Shown: positions 1-5,347, counted from the stretch's first letter. The stretch is DNA of 5,347 nt from an uncultured Rikenellaceae bacterium (GCA_947037995.1 CAMQUV010000093.1:1-5347), one strand, 5' to 3'. The notes: a model not told the origin generated them from the sequence alone. Numbers and translations: made by a program.

Positions 1-654
1 AAGGACTACGAACCGATGTTCAACCACTACGGCATCCCAAAATACATTGCCGCTCTCAACGCCATAAATATCGCCAATAAGACCGACCAATGGAACGTAA
101 CTAGGCTTGCTAATGCTTTTCAGCCATCAGGAGTTATGGTTCTCGATGGGTCAGTAGATTCGCCCGACGAGGCGGCCGAGATAGCCAATGTTGCCGAAAA
201 GAAATTCGCAGGCCAACCGGGTCAAGTAATGTTTATGGTTAAGAATGGTATCGAGGGCGATAGCACAAAATTTGTTCCTATCAACAACTCTACCGATGGC
301 GATTGGCAAAAGCTACACCAACAATCGGCAGGCGACATTATCGTGGCGCACTCGTGGTTTCGAACACTCAGTGGTATCGACTATAGCTCGGGCTTTTCGG
401 CCGAGAGGGTTAAATATGAATACAAGTTGGCACTAGGCTCAATCATTAAGGTCGAACAACAAGAAATTCTCGAACCCATTGCAGGCCTATTGGAAGACAT
501 TTGCAAACTCGACTGCTCATCGCTCGAATTCATTAACACGCCGCCGTTTAAGGAGACCGAGCCTTATATGTATGTATGGGAACTGCGCCAAATCGACGGC
601 CTACCCTACGACCCGAGCGACCCGCACCAAAATCAATTAATCAAAAACATCTAA
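1..654 (+). CDS. Phage portal protein, C-terminal part (5' end outside window)
   Basis: Portal proteins form the dodecameric ring at the capsid vertex through which DNA is packaged and ejected. The reading frame is open from base 1, so the Met at base 16 is probably internal and about 217 residues are visible. What I see is the pattern of the C-terminal half of HK97/PBSX-type portals: a Y-x-x-P-x-Y stretch near the start, an Asn-rich helix followed by P-S-G-V-M-V-L, a region rich in E/D and G, then IIVAHSWF followed by a Leu-Ser-Gly. After that comes an alpha-helical segment ending in E-x-x-E-I-L-E-P-I, which matches the usual 'P-x-Q-x-x-I' area before the stem. The tail (PPFKETEPYMYVWELRQIDG) is typical of Bacteroidota phage versions. 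It is followed 13 nt later by the adaptor gene on the same strand. The family call comes from remembered patterns, not from a search. Confidence 0.68.
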   Translation, partial: KDYEPMFNHYGIPKYIAALNAINIANKTDQWNVTRLANAFQPSGVMVLDGSVDSPDEAAEIANVAEKKFAGQPGQVMFMVKNGIEGDSTKFVPINNSTDGDWQKLHQQSAGDIIVAHSWFRTLSGIDYSSGFSAERVKYEYKLALGSIIKVEQQEILEPIAGLLEDICKLDCSSLEFINTPPFKETEPYMYVWELRQIDGLPYDPSDPHQNQLIKNI

Positions 655-667
655 CATTTCAAAACAA

Positions 668-1303
668 ATGCAACTAATCACCACCAACGAAGTAATCTCC
701 TACGCCTTTTCAAGGCGCGAGCTTGTAACATCGTCAAGTATAAATTTATGCCGCATACACATAGCACAAGAACGCTACATCGCTCCAAGACTAGGCTACG
801 AACTCTACGACAAAATATGTAATGGCGAATTCAGAGATTTTACAGACATCTATATAAAACCCGCCTTAGCACACTATGTCCGCTACCTACTCATAGACGA
901 GATTCAAATCCAAATAGGCGACAACGGATGCCTAGTATTCTCAGGCCACACAGACCAAACGGACAAATCCGAAGACAACATCTCGACTCGCGTACAAGAC
1001 AGACTAGGCAACAATACCTACACGATAGGTGGCTACGGCACTAATGAGACCCCCGGCGGTTACACCAAGAACGAACAACAGATACTCAATCACGATGAGA
1101 CCCAAAAAACTACCGATGACTTCGCCACCTCCACTACCGACAAAAAACAGGCCTACGCCACAGCTCCACCTAAACAGATACACCAACTCCAAATTCGCGC
1201 CCTAGCTGACGCCAACACCATAATGAGCAGGGCGGTTCGCTATGTCGAACGCAACGAATCAATGTTTGGCAGCTTCAAAGGCTCACCTCGCCACTATTTT
1301 TAG
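668..1303 (+). CDS. Probable phage head-tail adaptor / head completion protein (DUF6712-like)
   Basis: A 211-residue protein directly downstream of the portal gene, the usual place for a connector that extends the portal ring. The N-terminal half is helical: it opens MQLITTNEVISYAF, continues with an AQERYIAPRLGYELYD helix (about 33-48) and then IYIKPALAHYVRYLL (about 61-75). This is a pattern I associate with Bacteroidota prophage proteins of the DUF6712 type. The middle (about 94-170) is low in hydrophobics and rich in T, N, D, Q and G, so it is probably disordered or a loop. The C-terminus returns to a helix with R-A-V-R-Y-V-E-R. The ATG is preceded by AAAACAA, the A-rich leader seen before other genes here. 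Its phage origin is well supported by context; the exact role is inferred from position and weak similarity. Confidence 0.5.
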   Translation: MQLITTNEVISYAFSRRELVTSSSINLCRIHIAQERYIAPRLGYELYDKICNGEFRDFTDIYIKPALAHYVRYLLIDEIQIQIGDNGCLVFSGHTDQTDKSEDNISTRVQDRLGNNTYTIGGYGTNETPGGYTKNEQQILNHDETQKTTDDFATSTTDKKQAYATAPPKQIHQLQIRALADANTIMSRAVRYVERNESMFGSFKGSPRHYF

Positions 1304-1336
1304 AGTTCGGGCACCCAAAAATAATAACAAATAACA

Positions 1337-1660
1337 ATGGAAATAATATCATTAATCTTAAATTTCATACTCAGCTCGGGACTCATCGCAACCCTAGTAT
1401 TCTACAAAGTCAAACGTCGCTCACAAATCGCAGAGGTAGTGGCCAAAGAGACTGGCAACCGACAGGACACAATAAGTATAGAACAACAAAGCGTGGCTTT
1501 CCTCAAGACACAACTCTCGGATGCTTATCGCGAAATTGATAAAATGCAAGAGATAATAAACCAAAACCGCGAGCAAATCCTACTACTTATCAGGCAAACC
1601 CAAGAGCTCGAAATAAACCTTATTGCGGCCGAGGCAACCCATAAACGCGAGAAATATTAA
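1337..1660 (+). CDS. Small membrane protein with coiled coil, candidate holin or lysis accessory
   Basis: A 107-residue protein with one hydrophobic segment at the N-terminus (residues 3-23), followed at once by a basic cluster (KVKRR, 24-28) and a long charged helix (about 50-102) with Leu/Ile at heptad-like spacing. By the positive-inside rule the basic cluster and coiled coil would be cytoplasmic and the short acidic N-terminus periplasmic. That fits a single-span holin-like protein better than an Rz-type inner-membrane spanin, whose coiled coil faces the periplasm. It sits between the adaptor gene and the M23 endopeptidase gene, where a holin is expected. Proteins of this layout are frequent in Bacteroidales prophages and are usually left as hypothetical. 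The membrane segment and coiled coil are visible; the holin role is an inference. Confidence 0.5.
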   Translation: MEIISLILNFILSSGLIATLVFYKVKRRSQIAEVVAKETGNRQDTISIEQQSVAFLKTQLSDAYREIDKMQEIINQNREQILLLIRQTQELEINLIAAEATHKREKY

Positions 1661-1716
1661 ACTCCGCCTCGACCTCACCCCAACAACACTTTTAACAACC
1701 TACAACCAAAACACAA

Positions 1717-2139
1717 ATGAAAAAACAGACAATAAAAGGCATAATTAGCTCCCCCTTCGGAACACGCCGCGACCCACTCACCCCGTCAACTTGGCGGGTT
1801 CACAACGGCATAGACATCGCCGCACCCATCGGCACCCCAATTTACAGCCCGATTAACGGCGAAGTCGTAGCGACCTACTTCCACGCCAAAGGCGGTAAAA
1901 CCATAATCCTAAAAGATTCGGACAACGAAATCCGTCTGGGATTCTGTCACCTGCAAAAAATGCTCGTCGAGCCCAACACCACAATTAAACAGGGTCAAAG
2001 AATAGCGCTATCGGGCAATACGGGTGCCGCCACAACCGGCGCCCACCTACACTTTTCGCTAAAAACGGGTGGGCAATGGATAGGCGATGACTATACCGAC
2101 GGGCAGTGGCAAAATCCTGCAGCGTATCTAACTTTTTAA
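1717..2139 (+). CDS. M23 family zinc metallopeptidase, likely phage endolysin
   Basis: A 140-residue single-domain protein that should cleave peptide cross-bridges of peptidoglycan. The LytM/M23 signature is complete: H29-x-G-x-D33 (HNGID), catalytic His78 in FCHL, and H110-L-H112 in GAHLHF. H29, D33 and H112 would bind zinc, with H78 and H110 catalytic. The preceding GTRRDP-x10-HNGID and 'APIGTPIYSPINGEV' core are typical of the fold, and a Gly-rich G-N-T-G lies before HLH. There is no signal peptide, no transmembrane segment and no cell-wall-binding domain, so the enzyme is essentially the bare catalytic domain and needs help to reach the wall, as holin-dependent endolysins do. It lies between the small membrane protein and the spanin-like gene (15 nt to the latter). 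It could instead be a tail-associated muralytic enzyme, but its size and place favour lysis. Confidence 0.85.
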   Translation: MKKQTIKGIISSPFGTRRDPLTPSTWRVHNGIDIAAPIGTPIYSPINGEVVATYFHAKGGKTIILKDSDNEIRLGFCHLQKMLVEPNTTIKQGQRIALSGNTGAATTGAHLHFSLKTGGQWIGDDYTDGQWQNPAAYLTF

Positions 2140-2154
2140 CCCCATCACCCAACA

Positions 2155-2631
2155 ATGGCAAACAATAAACATACACCCTTCCATCTAATAATCGCCCTAG
2201 CGATACTGATTTTTATTTTACTTTCGAGCAGTTGCACACGCAAAATCTACCGTTCGTTCGAAAAAAACCACCTAAACACAACCACCATCATCGACACCCT
2301 GGTGCGCACCGTGCCCGACAGCACTACATTACTCGCGTTCTTCAAATGCGACAGCAACAACAGGGTCGTCCTATCCCAAATCCAACATTTACAGAGCAAA
2401 AACGCCTCGAACCAACTACTTATCGACAGCCTCGGCAAAGTCGAGATAAAGACTCGTTGGCGCACACAAGTTATTGAGCGCGAGCGAATTGTACGCGACA
2501 CCACCACCATCTACAAAACAATCTCGACCGAGAAGCACACGCCCTACATCCCGAGCTTCGTTTGGTGGATAATCCTCGCCCTATCAACATTTTGCGCAAT
2601 CCTACTATGGTTATTTTTGCGGAAGAGATAA
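2155..2631 (+). CDS. Spanin-like lipoprotein with C-terminal membrane anchor (candidate unimolecular spanin)
   Basis: A 158-residue protein with two ends that each point to a membrane. Residues 10-26 are a hydrophobic signal ending in LLSSSC, so Cys27 could be lipidated. The -3 residue is Ser rather than Leu, which makes it a relaxed lipobox of the kind tolerated in Bacteroidota. Residues 135-155 form a strong C-terminal transmembrane segment (VWWIILALSTFCAILLWLFL) closed by RKR, which predicts a cytoplasmic C-terminus. The region between (28-134) would lie in the periplasm and carries repeated D-T/T-T-I and E-R-E-R-I-V-R-D elements. An outer-membrane lipid at one end and an inner-membrane helix at the other is the topology of u-spanins such as phage T1 gp11, which fuse the two membranes in the last step of lysis. 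The gene follows the M23 endolysin directly. The alternative is a plain bitopic membrane protein with a chance Cys. Confidence 0.6.
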   Translation: MANNKHTPFHLIIALAILIFILLSSSCTRKIYRSFEKNHLNTTTIIDTLVRTVPDSTTLLAFFKCDSNNRVVLSQIQHLQSKNASNQLLIDSLGKVEIKTRWRTQVIERERIVRDTTTIYKTISTEKHTPYIPSFVWWIILALSTFCAILLWLFLRKR

Positions 2632-2647
2632 TTTTTTCTTATCTTTG
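2616..2647 (+). promoter_or_regulatory. Bacteroidota-type promoter of rplY
   Basis: A TTTG at 2616-2619 (-33 element) is followed after 20 nt by TATCTTTG at 2640-2647, a full match to the TAnnTTTG -7 element; 19-21 nt is the normal spacing. Transcription should start near 2651-2655, leaving a leader of about 70 nt before the rplY ATG. The -33 element lies inside the last codons of the spanin-like gene, so the promoter straddles the phage/host border. A second TAnnTTTG match (2612-2619) overlaps the -33 element, but its upstream TTTG is only 17 nt away. Confidence 0.75.
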
Positions 2648-2665
2648 CCCCCACATTAAAAAAAC

Positions 2666-2707
2666 GGTGTAATGGGGGGCGGCAATAGTGCCGCACTGAG
2701 TAGCACC
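2666..2707 (+). promoter_or_regulatory. rplY mRNA leader hairpin with a 5S rRNA loop E-like internal loop
   Basis: The leader folds in one unbroken register (paired positions always sum to 5373). The outer stem is GGUGU/GCACC (2666-2670 with 2703-2707), the inner stem is GCGGCA/UGCCGC (2679-2684 with 2689-2694), and the tetraloop is AUAG. Between them lies a symmetric internal loop of 8+8 nt. Its outer half places A2672, U2673, G2674, G2675 opposite U2701, G2700, A2699, G2698, followed by A2671 opposite A2702. In E. coli 5S rRNA loop E the same series is A73·U103, U74·G102, G75·A101, G76·G100 and G72·A104, part of the L25 binding site. The other half of loop E (U77·A99, A78·G98) is not conserved. 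The hairpin ends 17 nt before the rplY ATG, so a bound protein would hinder ribosome loading. The pairing is seen; autoregulation by L25 is inferred. Confidence 0.55.
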
Positions 2708-2724
2708 AATTCAAAACAAAAAAA

Positions 2725-3306
2725 ATGCAACACCTAGAAATCAAAGCCACAAAACGTACTGACATTGGCAAAAAAGCAACATCTCTTATCCGTCGCGCGG
2801 GCGCTGTCCCTTGCATCGTCTACGGAGGTAGCGAAACTGTTCACTTCTCTGTCAACAAATCAGACCTTAAAGCTCTTATCTATACCCCACAATCGTATAT
2901 CATCGAATTTGATATCGAAGGACACAAAGAAGTAGCAGTTATGCGCGAAGTGCAATTCCACCCAGTTAACGACGAGCCTCTTCACATTGACTTCTTTCGC
3001 GTAATCCCTGGAAAACCAGTCGCAATGGACATCCCAGTTCAAACTTCTGGCAACGCCGAAGGCGTGAAAAAAGGAGGAAAACTTTTCCTTGCTAAACGTA
3101 AACTTAGAGTGCAAGCAACCGAAGAAAACCTTCCAGATGTCATCGATGTTGACGTCACTAACCTTGACCTTGGAAAATCTATCTTCGTTAGCGACCTTAA
3201 TATCGAAAACCTAACAATTCTTACACCGGCTACTACTGCCGTTTGTGCAGTACGTATGACTCGTGCCGCTCGTGGTGCTGCTGCTGCAGCTGCCAAAGCA
3301 AACTAA
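2725..3306 (+). CDS. rplY: 50S ribosomal protein L25/general stress protein Ctc
   Basis: L25 binds loop E of 5S rRNA in the central protuberance of the large ribosomal subunit. The 193-residue protein is the long Ctc/TL5 form. An N-terminal L25 domain (about 1-92) shows T-D-I-G-K-K-A-T-S-L-I-R-R-A-G-A-V-P-C-I-V-Y-G and ends with the EVQFHPVNDEPLHIDFFRV signature. A C-terminal beta domain (about 97-180) contains the NLPDVIDVDVTNLDLGKSI motif. A short Ala-rich tail (183-191), encoded by a GCT/GCA run, ends in KAN. The ATG follows an A-rich run (CAAAACAAAAAAA) with no Shine-Dalgarno. The gene is monocistronic by context, with its own promoter before it and a strong terminator after it. Codon choice (CTT, TCT, GGA, CGT) differs from the phage genes to the left, as expected for a highly expressed host gene. 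Confidence 0.95.
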   Translation: MQHLEIKATKRTDIGKKATSLIRRAGAVPCIVYGGSETVHFSVNKSDLKALIYTPQSYIIEFDIEGHKEVAVMREVQFHPVNDEPLHIDFFRVIPGKPVAMDIPVQTSGNAEGVKKGGKLFLAKRKLRVQATEENLPDVIDVDVTNLDLGKSIFVSDLNIENLTILTPATTAVCAVRMTRAARGAAAAAAKAN

Positions 3307-3326
3307 GAATAAACCCCAATCATTAC

Positions 3327-3364
3327 AAAAAAAGCCCACTCCCCTCAGGATGTGGGCTTTTTTT
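3327..3364 (+). terminator. Rho-independent terminator after rplY
   Basis: A GCCCAC/GTGGGC stem (3334-3339 with 3352-3357) is extended by seven A-T pairs on each side (3327-3333 with 3358-3364), giving 13 bp around a 12-nt loop and ending in a run of seven T. The A-run on the left side means it could also work on the minus strand, but no gene there needs it. It lies 20 nt after the rplY stop and separates rplY from pth. It is also the first clear stop for any transcript reading out of the phage genes. Confidence 0.93.
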
Positions 3365-3367
3365 AAC

Positions 3368-3375
3368 TATATTTG
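3368..3375 (+). promoter_or_regulatory. Probable -7 element of the pth-hslR promoter
   Basis: TATATTTG matches the Bacteroidota TAnnTTTG -7 element exactly and lies just after the rplY terminator and 40 nt before the pth ATG, a sensible place for a new promoter. No TTTG is found at the expected -33 distance (about 3343-3348), so the promoter would be weak or depend on the -7 element alone. Confidence 0.5.
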
Positions 3376-3415
3376 TAAAACCACAACCAAAAACAAATAA
3401 CCAAAATAACGCGAA

Positions 3416-4015
3416 ATGAAATACCTCGTAATTGGACTCGGAAATGTTGGCGCAGAATATAAAAATACACGCCACAATATAGGATTCAAAATTATTGACC
3501 ATATAGCCCTCAACGCTAACGCAAAACTCAATACCGAAAGATATGGAGACGTTACACAAATAAAAATTAAAGGCCGAAGCATTACACTGCTGAAACCCTC
3601 TACATATATGAACCTGTCGGGTAACGCAGTCAGATACTGGATGAAACAACTCCAACTCGATGAATCACAAATAATTGTACTGGTCGATGATATCGCACTC
3701 CCCTTCGGAACTCTGCGTATGCGCAAAAATGGCTCCGATGCTGGGCATAACGGACTAAAACATATCAACGAAATCCTTACTCACCAAAACTATGCGCGAC
3801 TCCGTTTCGGTATCGGAGGCAACTTTGCACGTGGATTCCAAGCAGACTACGTGCTCGGAGAATGGGACGAAAATGAAACCGCCGAACTTCCCCCAATAAT
3901 CAAAAAAGCTGCCGATGCAGTCACAGCATTCATCACTATGGGCGTCGATAAAGCAATGAATACAGTGAATGTCAAAGCCAAAAAAGAACCCGTAACAACA
4001 AACACCGAAATATAA
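3416..4015 (+). CDS. pth: Peptidyl-tRNA hydrolase
   Basis: This cytosolic enzyme cleaves the ester bond of peptidyl-tRNAs that fall off the ribosome, recycling tRNA. The 199-residue length is close to the bacterial norm of about 190-195. Key residues of the family are all present: Asn10 in GLGNVG, His20 (catalytic) in NTRHNIG, Met65 in KPSTYMNLSG, Asp91 in VDDIALPFG, and Asn112 in DAGHNGLKHI. The R-F-G-I-G-G and 'DYVLGEW' blocks of the C-terminal half also fit. The last dozen residues (KAKKEPVTTNTEI) are a short lineage-specific tail. The start is set by the MKYLVIGLGN motif, and the ATG follows an A/C-rich leader. Its stop is followed after 1 nt by the hslR-like start, so the two are surely co-transcribed and probably translationally coupled. 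Confidence 0.97.
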   Translation: MKYLVIGLGNVGAEYKNTRHNIGFKIIDHIALNANAKLNTERYGDVTQIKIKGRSITLLKPSTYMNLSGNAVRYWMKQLQLDESQIIVLVDDIALPFGTLRMRKNGSDAGHNGLKHINEILTHQNYARLRFGIGGNFARGFQADYVLGEWDENETAELPPIIKKAADAVTAFITMGVDKAMNTVNVKAKKEPVTTNTEI

Positions 4016-4016
4016 A

Positions 4017-4397
4017 ATGGCAATTAGAATAGACAAATTCCTGTGGTCAGTCAGACTGTTCAAAACACGTAGCGATGCCGCTGATGCCGTGAAAAACAAT
4101 AAAGTACTCGTCGACGGAGTTACAGTCAAACCATCCAGAGACGTAGCAGTTGGTAACGTTATATCAATCAAAAAACCACCCATCGTCTACTCCTACAAAA
4201 TAAAAGAACTCATCGGAAATAGACAAGGCGCCAAACTAGTGCCACTATATATAGACAATGTAACGCCAGCAGATGAACTCAAAAAACTCGAACTAGCCGC
4301 GCTCGAATCTTTCGCCGTGCGAGATAGAGGAGCCGGAAGACCTACAAAAAGAGATAGACGAGACATAGAATCATTTCTCGACGAGAATGACCTCTAA
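4017..4397 (+). CDS. hslR: S4-domain RNA-binding protein, Hsp15 (HslR)-like
   Basis: In E. coli, Hsp15 binds free 50S subunits that still carry a nascent chain on tRNA and moves the tRNA to the P site so that the chain can be released. The 126-residue protein opens with the S4 domain (about 3-60): RIDKFLWSVRLFKTRSDAA, then V-K-N-N-K-V-L-V-D-G and K-P-S-R-D-V. A linker follows, and then a basic C-terminal tail (GAGRPTKRDRRD, about 106-116), which resembles the G-R-P-T-K-K-x-R-R ending of the family. The gene starts 1 nt after the pth stop. Pairing an Hsp15-like factor with Pth makes sense, as both deal with stranded peptidyl-tRNA. The family assignment is firm; the precise role in Bacteroidota is taken from the E. 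coli protein. Confidence 0.88.
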   Translation: MAIRIDKFLWSVRLFKTRSDAADAVKNNKVLVDGVTVKPSRDVAVGNVISIKKPPIVYSYKIKELIGNRQGAKLVPLYIDNVTPADELKKLELAALESFAVRDRGAGRPTKRDRRDIESFLDENDL

Positions 4398-4411
4398 AAA
4401 CTCAATATAAA

Positions 4412-4454
4412 TATATAAAAAAAAGAAAAACGAGCAGATATTTCTACTCGTTTT
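4412..4454 (-). terminator. Rho-independent terminator of prfB, overlapping its 3' end
   Basis: Read on the minus strand, an AAAACGAG/CTCGTTTT stem (4447-4454 with 4427-4434), continued inside by one mismatch and three more pairs (4443-4445 with 4436-4438) around a 4-nt loop, is followed by a T-rich tail (4417-4430, one C). The prfB stop codon (4444-4446) lies inside the hairpin. On the plus strand the same hairpin is followed by only four T, so it may stop pth-hslR transcripts less efficiently. It fills the 46-nt convergent gap between hslR and prfB. Confidence 0.8.
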
Positions 4455-5347
4455 CCATCAAGAATGACTTGATAAAGCCATCAATATCACCATCTAACAC
4501 AGCATCGCAATCAGAGGTCTGAAAGTTGGTTCGATGGTCCTTAACTCTCCTATCATCAAGCACATAGCTTCGAATCTGGCTACCCCACTCTATCTTCTTT
4601 TTCGTCCCCTCGAGCTGCGCTTTTATGGCCATACGCCTCTCGATTTCGAGCTGATATAGCTTCGATTTAAGGAGCCGCATAGCATTCTCTTTATTCATAA
4701 GTTGCGAGCGTGACTGAGTGTTTTCAATGATAATTTCGGTAATCAATTTTGTATCAGGGTCGGTATAATTATATCGGAGCCTAACGCCCGTTTCGACCTT
4801 ATTAACGTTCTGACCACCAGCGCCGCCGCTTCGGAACGTGTCCCATTTCACGTCGGCTGGGTTAACAATTATTTCGATAGTATCGTCAACTGCCGGCGTA
4901 ATAAATACGCTAGCAAATGTGGTTTGTCTTTTATTTCCGGCATTAAACGGCGATGGTCTCACGAGTCTATGCACACCATTTTCGGCGCGTAGAAAACCAT
5001 AAGCATAATTCCCTTGTATTTCGATAGCAGCCGATTTAATTCCAACAGGCTCACCTTCTTGAATGTCGAGGATGGTCACTTTAAACCCCTGACGCTCAGC
5101 CCATCGGGTGTACATACGAGTTAGCATTGCGGCCCAGTCGAGTGCTTCGGTACCACCGGCCCCCGAGTTAATGGTAACGATTCCTCCGAGTTTATCCTCT
5201 TCGCTACGCATCATATTTTTAAATTCCATTTTCTCGAGCATCGACATCACTTCGCGATATGTTTCATCCATCTCTTGTTCGGAGATGATTTCGGCTTTAA
5301 AAAATTCCGGGGTCAGTTCAAGGTTGCCCGCAGCCTCGGTGAGTTCG
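4444..5347 (-). CDS. prfB: Peptide chain release factor 2 (5' end outside window)
   Basis: RF2 reads UGA and UAA stop codons in the ribosomal A site and triggers release of the finished protein. The frame stays open to the right edge: 25 codons lie upstream of the Met at 5271, giving 300 visible residues of the usual 365-370. The Met at 5271 is therefore internal. The SPF anticodon-like tripeptide (4945-4953, in RPSPFNAG) identifies RF2 rather than RF1. The GGQ catalytic motif (4810-4818, in SGGAGGQNVNKVETG) is intact. The visible N-terminal part (ELTPEFFKAE...MLEKMEFKNMM) belongs to the helical domain 1. The region that carries the +1 programmed frameshift in many bacteria (about codon 25) would lie beyond the edge, so it cannot be judged here. 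The gene is convergent with pth-hslR and ends in its own terminator. Confidence 0.97.
   Translation of the reverse strand, partial: ELTEAAGNLELTPEFFKAEIISEQEMDETYREVMSMLEKMEFKNMMRSEEDKLGGIVTINSGAGGTEALDWAAMLTRMYTRWAERQGFKVTILDIQEGEPVGIKSAAIEIQGNYAYGFLRAENGVHRLVRPSPFNAGNKRQTTFASVFITPAVDDTIEIIVNPADVKWDTFRSGGAGGQNVNKVETGVRLRYNYTDPDTKLITEIIIENTQSRSQLMNKENAMRLLKSKLYQLEIERRMAIKAQLEGTKKKIEWGSQIRSYVLDDRRVKDHRTNFQTSDCDAVLDGDIDGFIKSFLMENE

Noticed and set aside
1337..1660. Rz-type inner-membrane spanin
   Set aside because: The basic cluster right after the membrane segment predicts that the coiled coil faces the cytoplasm, opposite to Rz; no overlapping Rz1-like lipoprotein frame was found.
2612..2619. 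A second TAnnTTTG match (TATTTTTG) upstream of rplY
   Set aside because: The nearest upstream TTTG is 17 nt away instead of 19-21, and the site overlaps the -33 element of the better promoter.
2672..2737. A 21-codon upstream reading frame in the rplY leader overlapping the rplY start
   Set aside because: Its ATG is inside the leader hairpin, the peptide is low-complexity and nothing suggests that it is translated; the AUGG is better explained as part of the loop E-like structure.
3275..3297. GCT/GCA repeat at the end of rplY as a variable repeat
   Set aside because: It is short, interrupted, and encodes the Ala-rich tail usual in long L25/Ctc proteins.
3323..3768. Minus-strand open frames over pth (110 and 133 codons)
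   Set aside because: They are antisense to a clear pth gene, have no recognisable motif or start context, and one runs through the rplY terminator.
5272..5347. Programmed +1 frameshift site of prfB
   Set aside because: The frame is open without a stop to the window edge; the site, if present, would lie about 45 codons further upstream.
1..5347. tRNA, rRNA, CRISPR array or insertion sequence
   Set aside because: No cloverleaf, repeat-spacer pattern, transposase frame or terminal inverted repeats could be seen on either strand.

Overview
The window looks like chromosomal DNA of a Bacteroidota bacterium, most likely from the order Bacteroidales. Start codons are preceded by A-rich stretches rather than Shine-Dalgarno sequences. 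Two good TAnnTTTG-type -7 elements, specific to the Bacteroidota housekeeping sigma factor, lie in front of rplY and pth. The phage proteins resemble types common in gut Bacteroidales prophages.

The left half (1-2631, all +) is the end of a prophage or prophage remnant. It holds the C-terminal part of a portal protein (runs off the left edge), a probable head-tail adaptor, and then a lysis block: a small membrane/coiled-coil protein, an M23 endopeptidase without a signal peptide, and a lipoprotein with a C-terminal membrane anchor that has the topology of a unimolecular spanin. No capsid, tail or integrase gene is visible here.

The right half (2632-5347) is core translation machinery. rplY (L25/Ctc) has its own promoter, which begins inside the last phage gene, a structured leader and a strong terminator. 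pth (peptidyl-tRNA hydrolase) and an hslR-like S4-domain gene follow with 1 nt between them and probably share a promoter. prfB (release factor 2) converges from the minus strand, runs off the right edge, and ends in a terminator hairpin that overlaps its stop codon. Pth, Hsp15-like protein and RF2 all act on peptidyl-tRNA or on stalled or terminating ribosomes.

The most interesting signal is the rplY leader (2666-2707). It folds in one continuous symmetric register into a hairpin whose internal loop reproduces about half of bacterial 5S rRNA loop E, the binding site of L25. This suggests that L25 represses its own mRNA by mimicry. The second is the spanin-like gene at the phage/host junction.
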